Both the position numbers and the translations under genes were made by a program. A model generated the notes under the pieces. That model searched no databases. It saw nothing but the letters and a program-made list of their open reading frames with translations, and had not been told where the DNA came from. From assembly GCA_964368455.1 (NCBI GenBank), contig CAYJAZ010000010.1, positions 23,583 through 87,582 of the forward strand: 64,000 nt of DNA, given 5' to 3'. Source of the stretch: CAYJAZ01 sp964368455. Its GTDB lineage: Bacteria; Desulfobacterota; Desulfovibrionia; Desulfovibrionales; Desulfovibrionaceae. Positions 9,045 to 17,589 of the stretch are shown piece after piece. The first letter of the stretch is position 1, and each line of letters opens with the position of its first letter.

Positions 9045-10649
9045 ATGAATACTTTATCAAAACAAGATCGTACCCCCATTATTTTTAAGCTGGCTAAAGA
9101 CCTTATGGCACATATGGCGACGCCAACTTCTCGCTCTGATTTCTTTTCAAATTTGACAAGTCTTCTAAGAGCACAATTTGCATTTGACAGGCTTTGTATC
9201 AATCTTTACGATCAAGAAAGCGGCAGACTTTTTTTATTTACAGATGCCGAAGGTATTGTAGTTTCATCTCTTTCTTCTGTGCGTGTTGCTGGCGAAAACA
9301 CAGTTGCAGGTAAGGTTATTGCTTCACGCGGGCCTGTTGTTATCACAAATTTAGCAAGATATTTTTCAGAAAATGAAATCAACCCGCTCACAGAAGCTGG
9401 AATTTCTACTACTATGGCCTTTCCTCTTATCGTGAATGAACAAATCATTGGAACATTACATTGTTCTTTTTATAAAGAACCTGAAAATGTTTATAATTAT
9501 ACAGAATTTCTTTCCGAACTTTGTCCTTTTATTGCTACTTGTCTTGCCCTTATTCTCTCTTTGGAAAATTCCGATCTTCACTTGCCGCTTTATGAAAATT
9601 TTGACATGCCACAAAGCGATTCATTTATTGTTGGCAGCGGCCTTATGAAGAATTTACTTGAAGAAGTGCGTGTTGTTTCTCAATTAGATATTCCGATTTT
9701 AATTCTAGGTGAAACAGGTACGGGTAAATCTTTACTTGCTCAACATATTCATAAACTTAGCAATAGAAATAACAAAAATTTTGTCAAAGTGAACTGTCCT
9801 GCCTTAGTTTCTTCACTTTTTGAAAGCGAGCTTTTTGGACATGCCAAAGGTTCTTTTACAGGTGCGGCAAATAAGAGAATAGGACGTTTTGAACTTGCAC
9901 ATAATGGCACTCTTTTTCTAGACGAAATTGCTGAATTGTCTGCTGAAATGCAGTCAAAACTACTTCATGCACTTGAAGAGTCTAGTTTTGAAAGAGTTGG
10001 TGAGTCTTCGCCTTTATCTGTTGATGTACGTATGGTTACAGCTACAAATGTGGATATTCCTAAAGCTCTATCAGAAGGCAGATTGAGGCCAGATTTTTAT
10101 TACAGACTTGCCGCCTACACTATAACACTTCCGCCATTAAGAGAAAGAAAACAAGATATCCCACCTTTAATAGAATATTTAGGGACACAATCTGCTAAAG
10201 CTTTGGGTTTACACAGATTAAAAATAAATGCTTCCATTAAAGAAATGCTTATTGAGCATGCATGGCAAGGAAATATACGTGAATTAAAAAATGTGATCCA
10301 ACAATTGCTTATACAGCAGGCAGTGCATAAAAATTTGCGTTTCTATGACGTTGACTTGATTTTGAAGAAAAGTTCACAGCTTTATTCTATTCCAACTGAT
10401 CAAAATATTGCACAAAATTCACAGATTTTGCCAAAAGAAAATATTTCAACTCCACCAATAAATAAAGCAATTCATAGCGAAGAAATAAATAATGATCTTT
10501 CCTTGCACGAAAACGAAAAACGATTTATCACAAAAGCACTTATGGAATCGCATGGTAGAATTTCAGGCCCACATGGTGCAGCCAAGAAATTAGGTTTGCC
10601 TCGCTCAACCTTGCAATATAGAATGAAGAAATTGGGTATAGAATACTAG
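9045..10649 (+). CDS. GAF-domain sigma-54-dependent transcriptional activator
   Basis: 534-residue bacterial enhancer-binding protein. A GAF sensor domain occupies about residues 25-175 (FFSNLTSLLRAQFAFDRLCINLYD ... AFPLIVNEQIIGTLHCSFY). The AAA+ domain follows, with Walker A GETGTGKS at 222-229, the sigma-54 contact loop as GSFTGA (normally GAFTGA) at 269-274, and Walker B GTLFLDEI near 288-295. A Fis-type helix-turn-helix ends the chain (GAAKKLGLPRSTLQYRMKKL). The layout is that of NorR/FhlA-like activators. The next gene, an NhaC-like antiporter 43 nt downstream, may be co-transcribed. No convincing -24/-12 promoter was found nearby, so the targets are unknown. Confidence 0.9.
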   Translation: MNTLSKQDRTPIIFKLAKDLMAHMATPTSRSDFFSNLTSLLRAQFAFDRLCINLYDQESGRLFLFTDAEGIVVSSLSSVRVAGENTVAGKVIASRGPVVITNLARYFSENEINPLTEAGISTTMAFPLIVNEQIIGTLHCSFYKEPENVYNYTEFLSELCPFIATCLALILSLENSDLHLPLYENFDMPQSDSFIVGSGLMKNLLEEVRVVSQLDIPILILGETGTGKSLLAQHIHKLSNRNNKNFVKVNCPALVSSLFESELFGHAKGSFTGAANKRIGRFELAHNGTLFLDEIAELSAEMQSKLLHALEESSFERVGESSPLSVDVRMVTATNVDIPKALSEGRLRPDFYYRLAAYTITLPPLRERKQDIPPLIEYLGTQSAKALGLHRLKINASIKEMLIEHAWQGNIRELKNVIQQLLIQQAVHKNLRFYDVDLILKKSSQLYSIPTDQNIAQNSQILPKENISTPPINKAIHSEEINNDLSLHENEKRFITKALMESHGRISGPHGAAKKLGLPRSTLQYRMKKLGIEY

Positions 10650-10692
10650 AATGTATTTCTAAATTAATTCATTGGATTCAAAATAAAAAAAC

Positions 10693-11985
10693 ATGGAATA
10701 CCTTACAATTGCTTCATTTTTACTCACTCTTATAGTGAGTATGTCTTTAGATCTCAATCTTTTATATCCACTTTTAATTGGCTATCTTTTATTCTTTCTC
10801 TACGCCTTATACAAGGGATGTTTGGCTAAAGACTTGATAGCACTTTCTTTTGATAGCGTGAAGAATATAGGAAGCTTGCTTGCACTTTTTTGCCTTATAG
10901 GAATACTTACAGCGAGTTGGCGAGCTTCTGGCTCTATTGCCTTTATTGCTGTAAAAAGTTCAACTATGCTTATTCCTTCGCTTTTTTTGCTTGGCACTTT
11001 CTTGCTTTGTTCCTTAGTTTCTTTTCTTACGGGCACAAGTTTAGGCTCTTCTGCAAGTATAGGGCTTGTTTGTATGACTTTAGGCAATGTGTTTGGCATA
11101 GATACAGCATATTTAGGCGGAGCGATTCTTTCTGGGAGTTTTTTTGGCGATAGAATGTCGCCTATGTCTTCAAGCGCACACTTGGTTGCGAAAATTACAC
11201 AGACTGATATCTTTGCTAATATGAGAAATATGTTTAGCTCATGTAAACTTGCTTTTATCATCTCTTGTCTCATATATCTTGTTATGGGTTATGGAAGTTC
11301 TGGAAATATAGTGCCTTACGACACATTAGAACTTTTTGAAAAGAATTTTGATTTGTCATGGGAGACTTTAATTCCTGTTCTTATTGTTCTTATTCTAGCT
11401 TCTTTTCGTGTTCCTATAGCAAGAATCATGCTTCTTAGTGTGATAAGTGCAAGTTTTATTTGTCTTTTCTTGCAAGATATGACTCTTGGCGAATTAGTTA
11501 AAATGTTTTGTTTTGGTTATGAAAACAGCAATGAAGAAATCCAGAAAATTTTAGGCGGCGGCGGATTTCTTTCTATGATTTTAAGTTGTTGCATTGTTGC
11601 TATTTCATCTTGCTATATGGGACTTTTCAAAGCTTCTGGTTTTTTTGATTCCATACACGAAAGAATTGCTAAAAGCTCTGAAAAATTGACTGTTTTTGGC
11701 ACTACCTCTTCTGTAGCGATCTTGAGTGGTGTTACTACTTGCACTCAAACTCTTTCTATATTTTTAACAAAATCATTGTGCGAAAAGCTCTATACAAAGA
11801 ATGAAAAACTTGCACATGCAATTGAAGATAGTGTTATTGTGATTTGCGGCCTTGTGCCGTGGAATTTGGCTTGTAGTTTACCACTTGCAAATATAAATGC
11901 GCCAAATTCAAGTGTGTTTTTTGCCTGTTTTCTTTATTTGATTCCATTTTTATCCTTCTTTCGATTTAGGAAAGAAGAATTGTAA
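10693..11985 (+). CDS. Na+/H+ antiporter, NhaC family
   Basis: 430-residue polytopic inner-membrane protein with about 11-12 hydrophobic segments. It contains the conserved NhaC-type core FLTGTSLGSSASIG and GGAILSGSFFGDRMSPMSSSAHLVA, where the Gly-Asp-Arg-x-Ser-Pro motif is typical. NhaC proteins exchange Na+ for protons or, in some members, couple organic acid exchange (malate/lactate antiporters such as MleN). It lies 43 nt after the GAF/sigma-54 activator and has no clear ribosome binding site. A strong hairpin terminator follows. The alternative, an MleN-like 2:1 malate-lactate antiporter, cannot be excluded and would fit the hydroxyacid theme of the neighbours. Confidence 0.8.
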   Translation: MEYLTIASFLLTLIVSMSLDLNLLYPLLIGYLLFFLYALYKGCLAKDLIALSFDSVKNIGSLLALFCLIGILTASWRASGSIAFIAVKSSTMLIPSLFLLGTFLLCSLVSFLTGTSLGSSASIGLVCMTLGNVFGIDTAYLGGAILSGSFFGDRMSPMSSSAHLVAKITQTDIFANMRNMFSSCKLAFIISCLIYLVMGYGSSGNIVPYDTLELFEKNFDLSWETLIPVLIVLILASFRVPIARIMLLSVISASFICLFLQDMTLGELVKMFCFGYENSNEEIQKILGGGGFLSMILSCCIVAISSCYMGLFKASGFFDSIHERIAKSSEKLTVFGTTSSVAILSGVTTCTQTLSIFLTKSLCEKLYTKNEKLAHAIEDSVIVICGLVPWNLACSLPLANINAPNSSVFFACFLYLIPFLSFFRFRKEEL

Positions 11986-11993
11986 AAAAATAT

Positions 11994-12031
11994 AAAAAAA
12001 GAGCCACTTTTATAAAAGTAGCTCTTTTTTT
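11994..12031. terminator. bidirectional rho-independent terminator
   Basis: GAGC-C-ACTTTT paired with AAAAGT-A-GCTC (one internal mismatch), flanked by an A-run on the left and a T-run on the right. It therefore works for both the antiporter gene (plus) and the LarA-like gene (minus), which converge here. Confidence 0.85.
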
Positions 12032-12048
12032 ATATGCAGTATGTTTTT

Positions 12049-13305
12049 TTATTTTTGGTAGAAATACATAGTATTAGCATTTGGAATAATTGCTATTTTC
12101 GCATTTGGATTTTCTGCTATCCAAGTGTTTAATATTTCTTGTGCTTCTGCCTTTGTAAGATGACATTCGGCAAGTTGTTCTTTTGAAAGTTCTGATTGCA
12201 CAACAACATCATAATTCAATAAAGTGCGTGAAAAGAGAAAAGCCTTATGAGCACCCATTCTAAAACCTTTTTCTTCAAATTCTTTCATTTGTGCATGTGC
12301 ACAAGGAAATTGTTTGACATAATCAAGGTAGTGATCATCGCCAATGCCCTGCGGACAAGCAGCTAAAAGCAAGATTTTACCATTTTTCTTAGTGCATTGA
12401 GAAGCGTGGTTCAAACCTTTTTGTGCTTGGTAAAGGCAGATATCTTTTGGATTTCCACCGCATGAAGCGATAGTGATGTCAAAAGCTTCTTCAAAGGATT
12501 GTCCATAAACTTGTGCCGTATAAGGAGCACAAGCCATAAGGCAAGAAACAGGCTTGCCAACAGCAAGAGCGACAACTTTTTTATCCGCTCTCAAGCTCAC
12601 GTTAATAGCTAAATTAATACCAATTATTTCACCTGATTCATTCAAATCTTGACGAACTGGATTGTTTTCAATCTTTCCAACACCAGCCCCTTCAGAAGAC
12701 ATAAGTGAGTGGTTTGCTTGAATCATAGCTTTTGAAGCACAGCCAATAGTGATACATTTAGAACCGCCAGTCATTCCAACAAATTGATGTGGATCAACTT
12801 GCCCAATAACAATTTTAAATTCAGCTTCGCCAATAGCAGAATTGACTTCAATTGGCGTGCCAAGAGAGGTTTTGCCAAAACTTGTCATAGGTGAAAGTAT
12901 TGCATCATGCGAAACAATTTCAATCTTATTGAGTATTTCATCTTTAGGCATAATGCGTTCTATTTGAGCTGCGTCAGGTGCTGGATGTAATCCGCCACCT
13001 ACAACTATACAAATTTGTTCAGCTTTCAATTCAGGCCATGCTTTATAAAGTTGCTTAATAAGTATAGGCAAAATTTCTTTTACAGGCGTAGGACGAGTTT
13101 CATCTGGAATAGCAATGGCAATGCTTTTCGGCATAGCTATTTCAGAAAGCTTTGGCATATCCAATGGATTTTCAAGAGCTTTTTCAATTTCTTGAGCCAA
13201 GTTTTCTAAAGCAGGAAGTTCTGTGCTTTGCATAAAAGTTACATTTGCTGAGTCTGGCAATTCAAGATCAAAATAATCTTGTCCGTATTTGAGATGTGCT
13301 TTCAT
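12049..13305 (-). CDS. LarA-like nickel-dependent hydroxyacid racemase/epimerase homologue
   Basis: 418-residue protein of the lactate racemase (LarA, DUF2088) superfamily, whose known members invert C2 of 2-hydroxyacids with a nickel-pincer nucleotide. Family segments visible are AIAIPDETRPTP near the start, VVGGGLHP, EIVSHDA, VDPHQFVGMTGGSKCITIG (His and Gly-Gly-x-Lys region), and the C-terminal ASCGGNPKDICLYQAQKGL. The ATG at 13305 is preferred over an upstream TTG because GAGAG lies about 9 nt before it. It follows the DUF4432 gene by 24 nt, in one operon. The cofactor genes larB, larC and larE are not in the window. The substrate is unknown; a C2 epimerase of a sugar acid is possible given the neighbour. 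Confidence 0.8.
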   Translation of the reverse strand: MKAHLKYGQDYFDLELPDSANVTFMQSTELPALENLAQEIEKALENPLDMPKLSEIAMPKSIAIAIPDETRPTPVKEILPILIKQLYKAWPELKAEQICIVVGGGLHPAPDAAQIERIMPKDEILNKIEIVSHDAILSPMTSFGKTSLGTPIEVNSAIGEAEFKIVIGQVDPHQFVGMTGGSKCITIGCASKAMIQANHSLMSSEGAGVGKIENNPVRQDLNESGEIIGINLAINVSLRADKKVVALAVGKPVSCLMACAPYTAQVYGQSFEEAFDITIASCGGNPKDICLYQAQKGLNHASQCTKKNGKILLLAACPQGIGDDHYLDYVKQFPCAHAQMKEFEEKGFRMGAHKAFLFSRTLLNYDVVVQSELSKEQLAECHLTKAEAQEILNTWIAENPNAKIAIIPNANTMYFYQK

Positions 13306-13329
13306 AATCAATCTCTCTGTATTCTTTTT

Positions 13330-14400
13330 CTAGATTTGTGGAATTTGTGCTAAACAGTCTTTTACTTCTTTTTCATTAGATAATACTGTAAATTCAAGCT
13401 CATACTTAATGCTTTCTTGTGGTTGCATGATAACTAAATCATCACGTAAGCGGTGGGCATTTCTTCCGTCAGCCCAACAATTTGACGGCTCTAAACCAAT
13501 AACATAAGCACCAGGAGATGGTTGACGCCAATGTACAAAACGTGGAAGTGAAGCAGCAGAATAAGAGAATTTCAAGCCCCAAACTTCTTGATCAGGTGTT
13601 TCATTGATAAGAGCCATTGTCACCATGCCATTATTGTCCTTCATTGAGTGGTAAAGAACTTCTTCGGCTTGCTTTTGTGGCTTTGCGTAATAGGTTTGCC
13701 AATCAAAAGGAATATTGTCAGCATCACGATTTTTGCGTGAAAGACTTGGTGCGTAAAGTTTAGTGTGTTCTGAAACAAGTGGGAAACCAATATTGCAGTG
13801 ATAGAGCATCATGTGTGCTTGTGGATCAAAAGAAAGATTTGTTACTGTATCGTATACTTTAATTGTTTTTGAGCCTAATTTTGTTTCAATACGACGGCGA
13901 TTTTCAAAAAATTCAGAAAATTTATCTAATTCTTCAATCTTTCCTTCGCAAAACATGATATATTCATCATTTTCCCAATAAGCGTCAGCATACACAGATT
14001 TTGCAGGACAAAGTTGAGCTCTGCCGTGTAAGCCATATTGATTGCCATTGTCTTCGTTTGGAACACCAACATTAGAATAACCGCATGTGCACATCAATCC
14101 GCCATATGAACCACGACGAGCTTCAAAACCAACATCGCCTAAATAAGATGGCTCAACTTCGCCAGTACGTGAACGCCAGCCAAGTGCTTTGCCATTATAT
14201 TCAGCTATACCAATATCTAAACCTCTTGTAGGTAGAGCTTGGAAGTTTAAACCAGATGCAGTACGAAATTCAATAACTTCTGTACCTTGTTGATTTCCTT
14301 CGTTAAGTTTTAATGATCTTACGCCACCAAGTTGGGATTCGTGGCCTATACGTGAACGTAATTCTTCCTTTGTCCATTCTTTACCATAAAGCATTACCAT
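13330..14400 (-). CDS. DUF4432 aldose 1-epimerase-like protein
   Basis: 356-residue protein matching the galactose-mutarotase-like beta-sandwich family DUF4432. Visible signatures are ALPTRGLDIGIAEYNGKALGW, GFEARRGSYGGLMCTCGYSN (Arg near the active site), QYGLHGR (conserved His-Gly-Arg), MMLYHCNIGFPLVS and VIGLEPSNCWADGR. Related proteins act on carbohydrate substrates as mutarotase or epimerase-like enzymes, though few have been tested. An AAGAGG ribosome site supports the ATG at 14400. It is the first gene of the operon with the LarA-like protein, which suggests joint handling of a sugar or sugar acid. Confidence 0.75.
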   Translation of the reverse strand: MVMLYGKEWTKEELRSRIGHESQLGGVRSLKLNEGNQQGTEVIEFRTASGLNFQALPTRGLDIGIAEYNGKALGWRSRTGEVEPSYLGDVGFEARRGSYGGLMCTCGYSNVGVPNEDNGNQYGLHGRAQLCPAKSVYADAYWENDEYIMFCEGKIEELDKFSEFFENRRRIETKLGSKTIKVYDTVTNLSFDPQAHMMLYHCNIGFPLVSEHTKLYAPSLSRKNRDADNIPFDWQTYYAKPQKQAEEVLYHSMKDNNGMVTMALINETPDQEVWGLKFSYSAASLPRFVHWRQPSPGAYVIGLEPSNCWADGRNAHRLRDDLVIMQPQESIKYELEFTVLSNEKEVKDCLAQIPQI

Positions 14401-14434
14401 AATGTCTTGCCTCTTTAATTAAATTTTATTAATT

Positions 14435-14463
14435 AAAATATTCTCAAAAAGAAATCTTGTCAA
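14435..14463 (-). promoter_or_regulatory. sigma-70-type promoter of the DUF4432-larA-like operon
   Basis: On the minus strand TTGACA (14463-14458), a 17-nt spacer and TATTTT (14440-14435), about 35 nt before the start codon. A perfect 12-nt palindrome, ATTTAGCTAAAT, lies just upstream at 14477-14488 and could be an operator. Confidence 0.6.
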
Positions 14464-14634
14464 TGGAAAAGAAAGAATTTAGCTAAATATTGAATTTTTG
14501 AATAGATTATAAGAATAAGATATAACACTTAGGCATTTTAATGAATCAAGAGTTTTATTAAGCTTTAGAAAAGTTTTTTAAATATAAAATTATTGCTTGA
14601 CCTTTTATCCAAACTATGTCAAAAACTTCCTTGT

Positions 14635-14718
14635 GCCGAGGTGGTGGAATTGGTAGACGCGCCGGACTTAGAATCCGGTACCATCGGTGTGCGAGTTCGA
14701 GTCTCGCCCTCGGTACCA
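14635..14718 (+). tRNA. tRNA-Leu (anticodon UAG)
   Basis: 84 nt including an encoded CCA. The acceptor stem GCCGAGG pairs with CCTCGGT (one G-U), and the D-arm contains TGGTAGACGC. The anticodon stem CCGGA/TCCGG encloses CTTAGAA with anticodon TAG at 14669-14671. There is a short variable arm (class II), and the T-arm GCGAGTTCGAGTCTCGC is intact. It reads CUA and other CUN leucine codons. Confidence 0.97.
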
Positions 14719-14734
14719 TTTTTATAAATATTTG

Positions 14735-14766
14735 AGAGTAGTTAGAAATAGCTACTCTTTTTTATT
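14735..14766 (+). terminator. rho-independent terminator after tRNA-Leu
   Basis: AGAGTAG ... CTACTCT stem with a 10-nt loop followed by a T-rich run, 17 nt after the tRNA CCA. Confidence 0.8.
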
Positions 14767-15569
14767 TTAATCAGTAATGTTTTTAAAACTAAGATTTTTT
14801 CGTCCTGCCCCTTTCTTTGAGGAAGAGCCAAAATTTCTAGGAATTATGATAATTCAAATAATAAAATCTTCATATTTTATGTTTTGTCGCAAGAATTATT
14901 AAATAGTATTAATTGAATTAAGTTATGTTTTTAGACACATTTCTTTGTGCTATTTTATACAAGCTATAAAATATTATTTATATCATATTGAAATTATAAA
15001 TTTTATTTAAGGAAAAAAATAGCAAGGTAGAAATTTTATTAAAAATGCTTGCAAAATGTTTTGAATAATGCTACTTATAATAAAATTTATTTGTTTCTGT
15101 GCATCTATGTGTTGATGATTTTGCTATGATGGATTGCGACAATATTTTGAACAGTGTTCAATAATAAAGAACGCTACTTCTATTAACAAATGCGATTTAT
15201 TCGTGAATAAAAACATTTGTTTTATAGAACAGTGTTCATTATTGTAGAACGAAATGTGTTTTTCAAACAAGTTTCGACTGTCAGTATTTTCATAATTATG
15301 AATTTCTGAACTTTGTAGAAATGTTGCTGGAAAAAGCTGTTTATATAGTTACAAGTTTAGGGGGAGTCAACACTCTTATATTTTGTATACGCAGATAAAT
15401 TTGTTGTTCTATGAAGAACGTTGTTCTTTAATATAGAACAGTCATTTTGGCTTTTGGCGGCTGTTTTTGATTTTTACTTTGAAAACAGTAATTGTGTGTT
15501 TTATAGCTACATATTTTATAAGTATTTTACTTTGCACAATAAAGCAGTGAATATGTAATGGAGGAAGGG
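14767..15569. other. long non-coding upstream region of the first 2-oxoacid oxidoreductase operon
   Basis: About 800 bp with no plausible gene. Its outstanding content is three copies of a spaced GAAC/GTTC module (described separately) in the last 430 bp. The rest is AT-rich, with no clear sigma-54 element. A GGGGGAG stretch at about 15359 precedes no open frame of note. Confidence 0.6.
15149..15439. promoter_or_regulatory. three copies of an operator-like module GAAC-N3-GTTC-N9-GAAC
   Basis: Module 1 has GAAC at 15149, GTTC at 15156 and GAAC at 15169. Module 2 has GAAC at 15227, GTTC at 15234 and GAAC at 15247. Module 3 has GAAC at 15416, GTTC at 15423 and GAAC at 15436, with an extra GTTC at 15406. 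In every copy the two GAAC half-sites are exactly 20 bp apart, two helical turns. The first two share the core GAACAGTGTTC. This repeated geometry upstream of the ferredoxin/oxidoreductase operon is best explained as a multi-site operator. Candidate binders are the IclR regulator at the end of the cluster or the GAF/sigma-54 activator; which one is unknown. Confidence 0.7.
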
Positions 15570-15773
15570 ATGAGTAAAGAGCAACTTATTATAAGTAAAG
15601 ATCGTTGCAAAGCTTGTGGATATTGCATCGAAGTGTGCCCAAAGAAGGCATTGAAGTTTTCGTCGTACACAAATAGTAAGGGATATTCTGCTGTAGAAGT
15701 AGATGCTGACCTTTGCATTACTTGTGCACAGTGTTATCGCGTATGCCCTGACTATGTGTTTGAAATTAAATAA
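15570..15773 (+). CDS. 2-oxoacid:ferredoxin oxidoreductase delta subunit (2x[4Fe-4S] ferredoxin)
   Basis: 67-residue ferredoxin-like subunit with two cluster motifs, CKACGYCIEVCP and CITCAQCYRVCP. It passes electrons from the catalytic subunits to external ferredoxin. An ATG 12 nt upstream lies within the ribosome site itself: GGAGGAAGG sits immediately before the ATG at 15570, so that start is chosen. First gene of an operon with the alpha, beta and gamma subunits; the order delta-alpha-beta-gamma is that of four-subunit Kor/Vor enzymes. Confidence 0.92.
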   Translation: MSKEQLIISKDRCKACGYCIEVCPKKALKFSSYTNSKGYSAVEVDADLCITCAQCYRVCPDYVFEIK

Positions 15774-15788
15774 AAAGGTGTGGATGAT

Positions 15789-16850
15789 ATGGAAAAAAAA
15801 TTAATGAAAGGTAACGAGGCATTGGCTGAAGCGTCCTTGCGTGCAGGTTGTCGTTTTTATAGCGGATATCCTATTACGCCGCAAACTGAAATATTAGAAT
15901 ATCTTTCATGGCGTATGGATGAAGTTGGTGGTGAATTTGTTCAAGCTGAGTCTGAATTAGCTGGTATCAACATGGTATTTGGTGCTGCAGCTGCAGGTGC
16001 TAGAGCTTTGACAAGTTCATCAGGCCCTGGTTTTTCACTCAAGCAAGAAGGTATTTCTTATCTTGTAGCTTCTGACTTACCTGCTGTTATCATTAACGTT
16101 ATGCGTATTGGTAGTGGTCTTGGCGATATTGCACAAGGCCAAGGTGATTACTGGCAAATGACAAGAGGCGGCGGACACGGCGACTATAGAACAATTATTC
16201 TTGCGCCTGCATCAGTACAAGAAAATGCTGATCTTGCTCCTCTTGCTTTTGAATTGGCTGAAAAATATCGTCACCCTGTATTGATTGCATCAGATGCAGC
16301 TATTGGTCAAATGATTGAAGCTGTTGAACTTCCTGAAATGCAAGAACATGACGACGATAAATTTGATTGGTCTATCAAGGGTTGTGAACCAGGTACTGAG
16401 CACAAGAAGATTCAGAACATTTACTACACAAATCCTAATTACGAAAATTTCTTGAGAGATAAGTATAAAGCTATCGAAGAAAACGAACAAAGATACGAAA
16501 ATATTCAAACAGAAGATGCTGAAATTGTATTAGTTGCTTATGGTATTAGTTCACGTGTAGCAGGCGAAGCAGTCGAAATTGCAAGAGAACAAGGCATTAA
16601 ACTTGGCCTTATCCGTTTGATCACGCTTTACCCTTATCCTGTAAAAGCATTTGAAAATCTTCAAGCAGTAAAAGCATTCCTCACAGTAGAAATGTCACTT
16701 CTTGGTCAAATGGTTGATGATGTTCGTTTAGCTACAGAAAACAAATATCCTGTAGATCATTATGGTTCTATTTTTGAAATTGCAGAGCCTGAAAAAATCG
16801 TAGAAAAAGTAAAAGAATTGTTAAATTCGCTTGCACAAGAGGGGAAGTAG
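15789..16850 (+). CDS. 2-oxoacid:ferredoxin oxidoreductase alpha subunit
   Basis: 353-residue KorA/VorB-type subunit. It starts KGNEALAEASLRAGCRFYSGYPITPQTEI, the pyrimidine-binding entry motif of this family, and has QAESELAGINMVFGAAAAGARALTSSSGPG and TRGGGHGDYRTIILAPAS. The C-terminal transketolase-like domain has SSRVAGEAVEIAREQG and RLITLYPYP. With the beta subunit it oxidises a 2-oxoacid and CoA to acyl-CoA, CO2 and reduced ferredoxin. The ATG at 15789 is favoured over an upstream GTG because AAGGTG precedes it by 8 nt. Whether the natural substrate is pyruvate, 2-oxoglutarate or a branched or substituted acid cannot be read from sequence. Confidence 0.92.
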   Translation: MEKKLMKGNEALAEASLRAGCRFYSGYPITPQTEILEYLSWRMDEVGGEFVQAESELAGINMVFGAAAAGARALTSSSGPGFSLKQEGISYLVASDLPAVIINVMRIGSGLGDIAQGQGDYWQMTRGGGHGDYRTIILAPASVQENADLAPLAFELAEKYRHPVLIASDAAIGQMIEAVELPEMQEHDDDKFDWSIKGCEPGTEHKKIQNIYYTNPNYENFLRDKYKAIEENEQRYENIQTEDAEIVLVAYGISSRVAGEAVEIAREQGIKLGLIRLITLYPYPVKAFENLQAVKAFLTVEMSLLGQMVDDVRLATENKYPVDHYGSIFEIAEPEKIVEKVKELLNSLAQEGK

Positions 16851-16851
16851 T

Positions 16852-17586
16852 ATGAAAGTTAAAGCTCCTGCTGGAATTACCTATACATCAAGTACATTTT
16901 GTCCTGGTTGCGGACATGGACTTATTGTTCGTTTAATTGCAGAAGTTATGGAAGAAATGAATTTGAGCGACAAGCTTTTAGTAGCTATTGACGTTGCTTG
17001 TTGCGCACTTGCTTATGAATCATGGCGTTTTGATACTGTGCTTTCAGCACACGGCAGACCTGTTGTAACTGCTATTGGTATCAAAAAAGTTCGTAAAAAA
17101 AATCCAGTTCTTGCATACCTTGGCGATGGCGCAGCTTATTCAATTGGCCTTGCTGAAACAATGCACGCAGCTATCCGTAACGACAATGTTGTAACAATTA
17201 TTGCTAACAACACTGTTTACGGTATGACAGGCGGACAAACCGCGCCTACAACTCTTCCAGGTCAACGTACAACATCTTCACCACACGGTAGAGATCCTGA
17301 AAAAACAGGTAAACCATTCCGTATTGAAGAAGCACTTTCAGGTCTTGATGTTGCTTATTTAGCACGTGGTGCTCTTACAAGCCCAGCTGAAATTCAAAAA
17401 ACTAAGAAAATGGTGCGTAAAGCTTTTGAAAAGCATATGGCTAATGAAGGTTTCTCTCTTGTTGAAATTCTCTCTCCTTGCCCAACAAACCTAAACCTTA
17501 CTCCTGTTAAAAATATGCAAAGAATAACAGAAGAAGTTATACCAATCTTCCCGCTTGGTGAATTCAAAAACTCTAAGGAGGCATAA
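16852..17586 (+). CDS. 2-oxoacid:ferredoxin oxidoreductase beta subunit (TPP-binding)
   Basis: 244-residue thiamine pyrophosphate-binding subunit. CPGCGH at 17-22 is the typical N-terminal motif, and the TPP/Mg site appears as AYLGDGAAYSIGLAETMHA followed by NNTVYGMTGGQTAPTT. The start ATG follows GAGGGGA by 6 nt and the alpha-subunit stop by one base; an upstream TTG in the same frame is not needed. It has a CCALAYESWRF stretch where many relatives have a GCS/GCG motif. Forms the active site with the alpha subunit. Confidence 0.92.
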   Translation: MKVKAPAGITYTSSTFCPGCGHGLIVRLIAEVMEEMNLSDKLLVAIDVACCALAYESWRFDTVLSAHGRPVVTAIGIKKVRKKNPVLAYLGDGAAYSIGLAETMHAAIRNDNVVTIIANNTVYGMTGGQTAPTTLPGQRTTSSPHGRDPEKTGKPFRIEEALSGLDVAYLARGALTSPAEIQKTKKMVRKAFEKHMANEGFSLVEILSPCPTNLNLTPVKNMQRITEEVIPIFPLGEFKNSKEA

Positions 17587-17589
17587 AAA

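Noticed and set aside
10985..11005. TGGCAC ... TTGC sequence resembling a sigma-54 promoter
   Set aside because: Spacing between the GG and GC elements is one base short and it lies inside the antiporter coding sequence.
15389..15426. LexA/SOS box interpretation of the GAAC/GTTC motifs
   Set aside because: The palindrome core resembles Gram-positive LexA sites only loosely (3-nt rather than 4-nt spacer), the third half-site is unexplained by LexA, and the downstream genes are catabolic.
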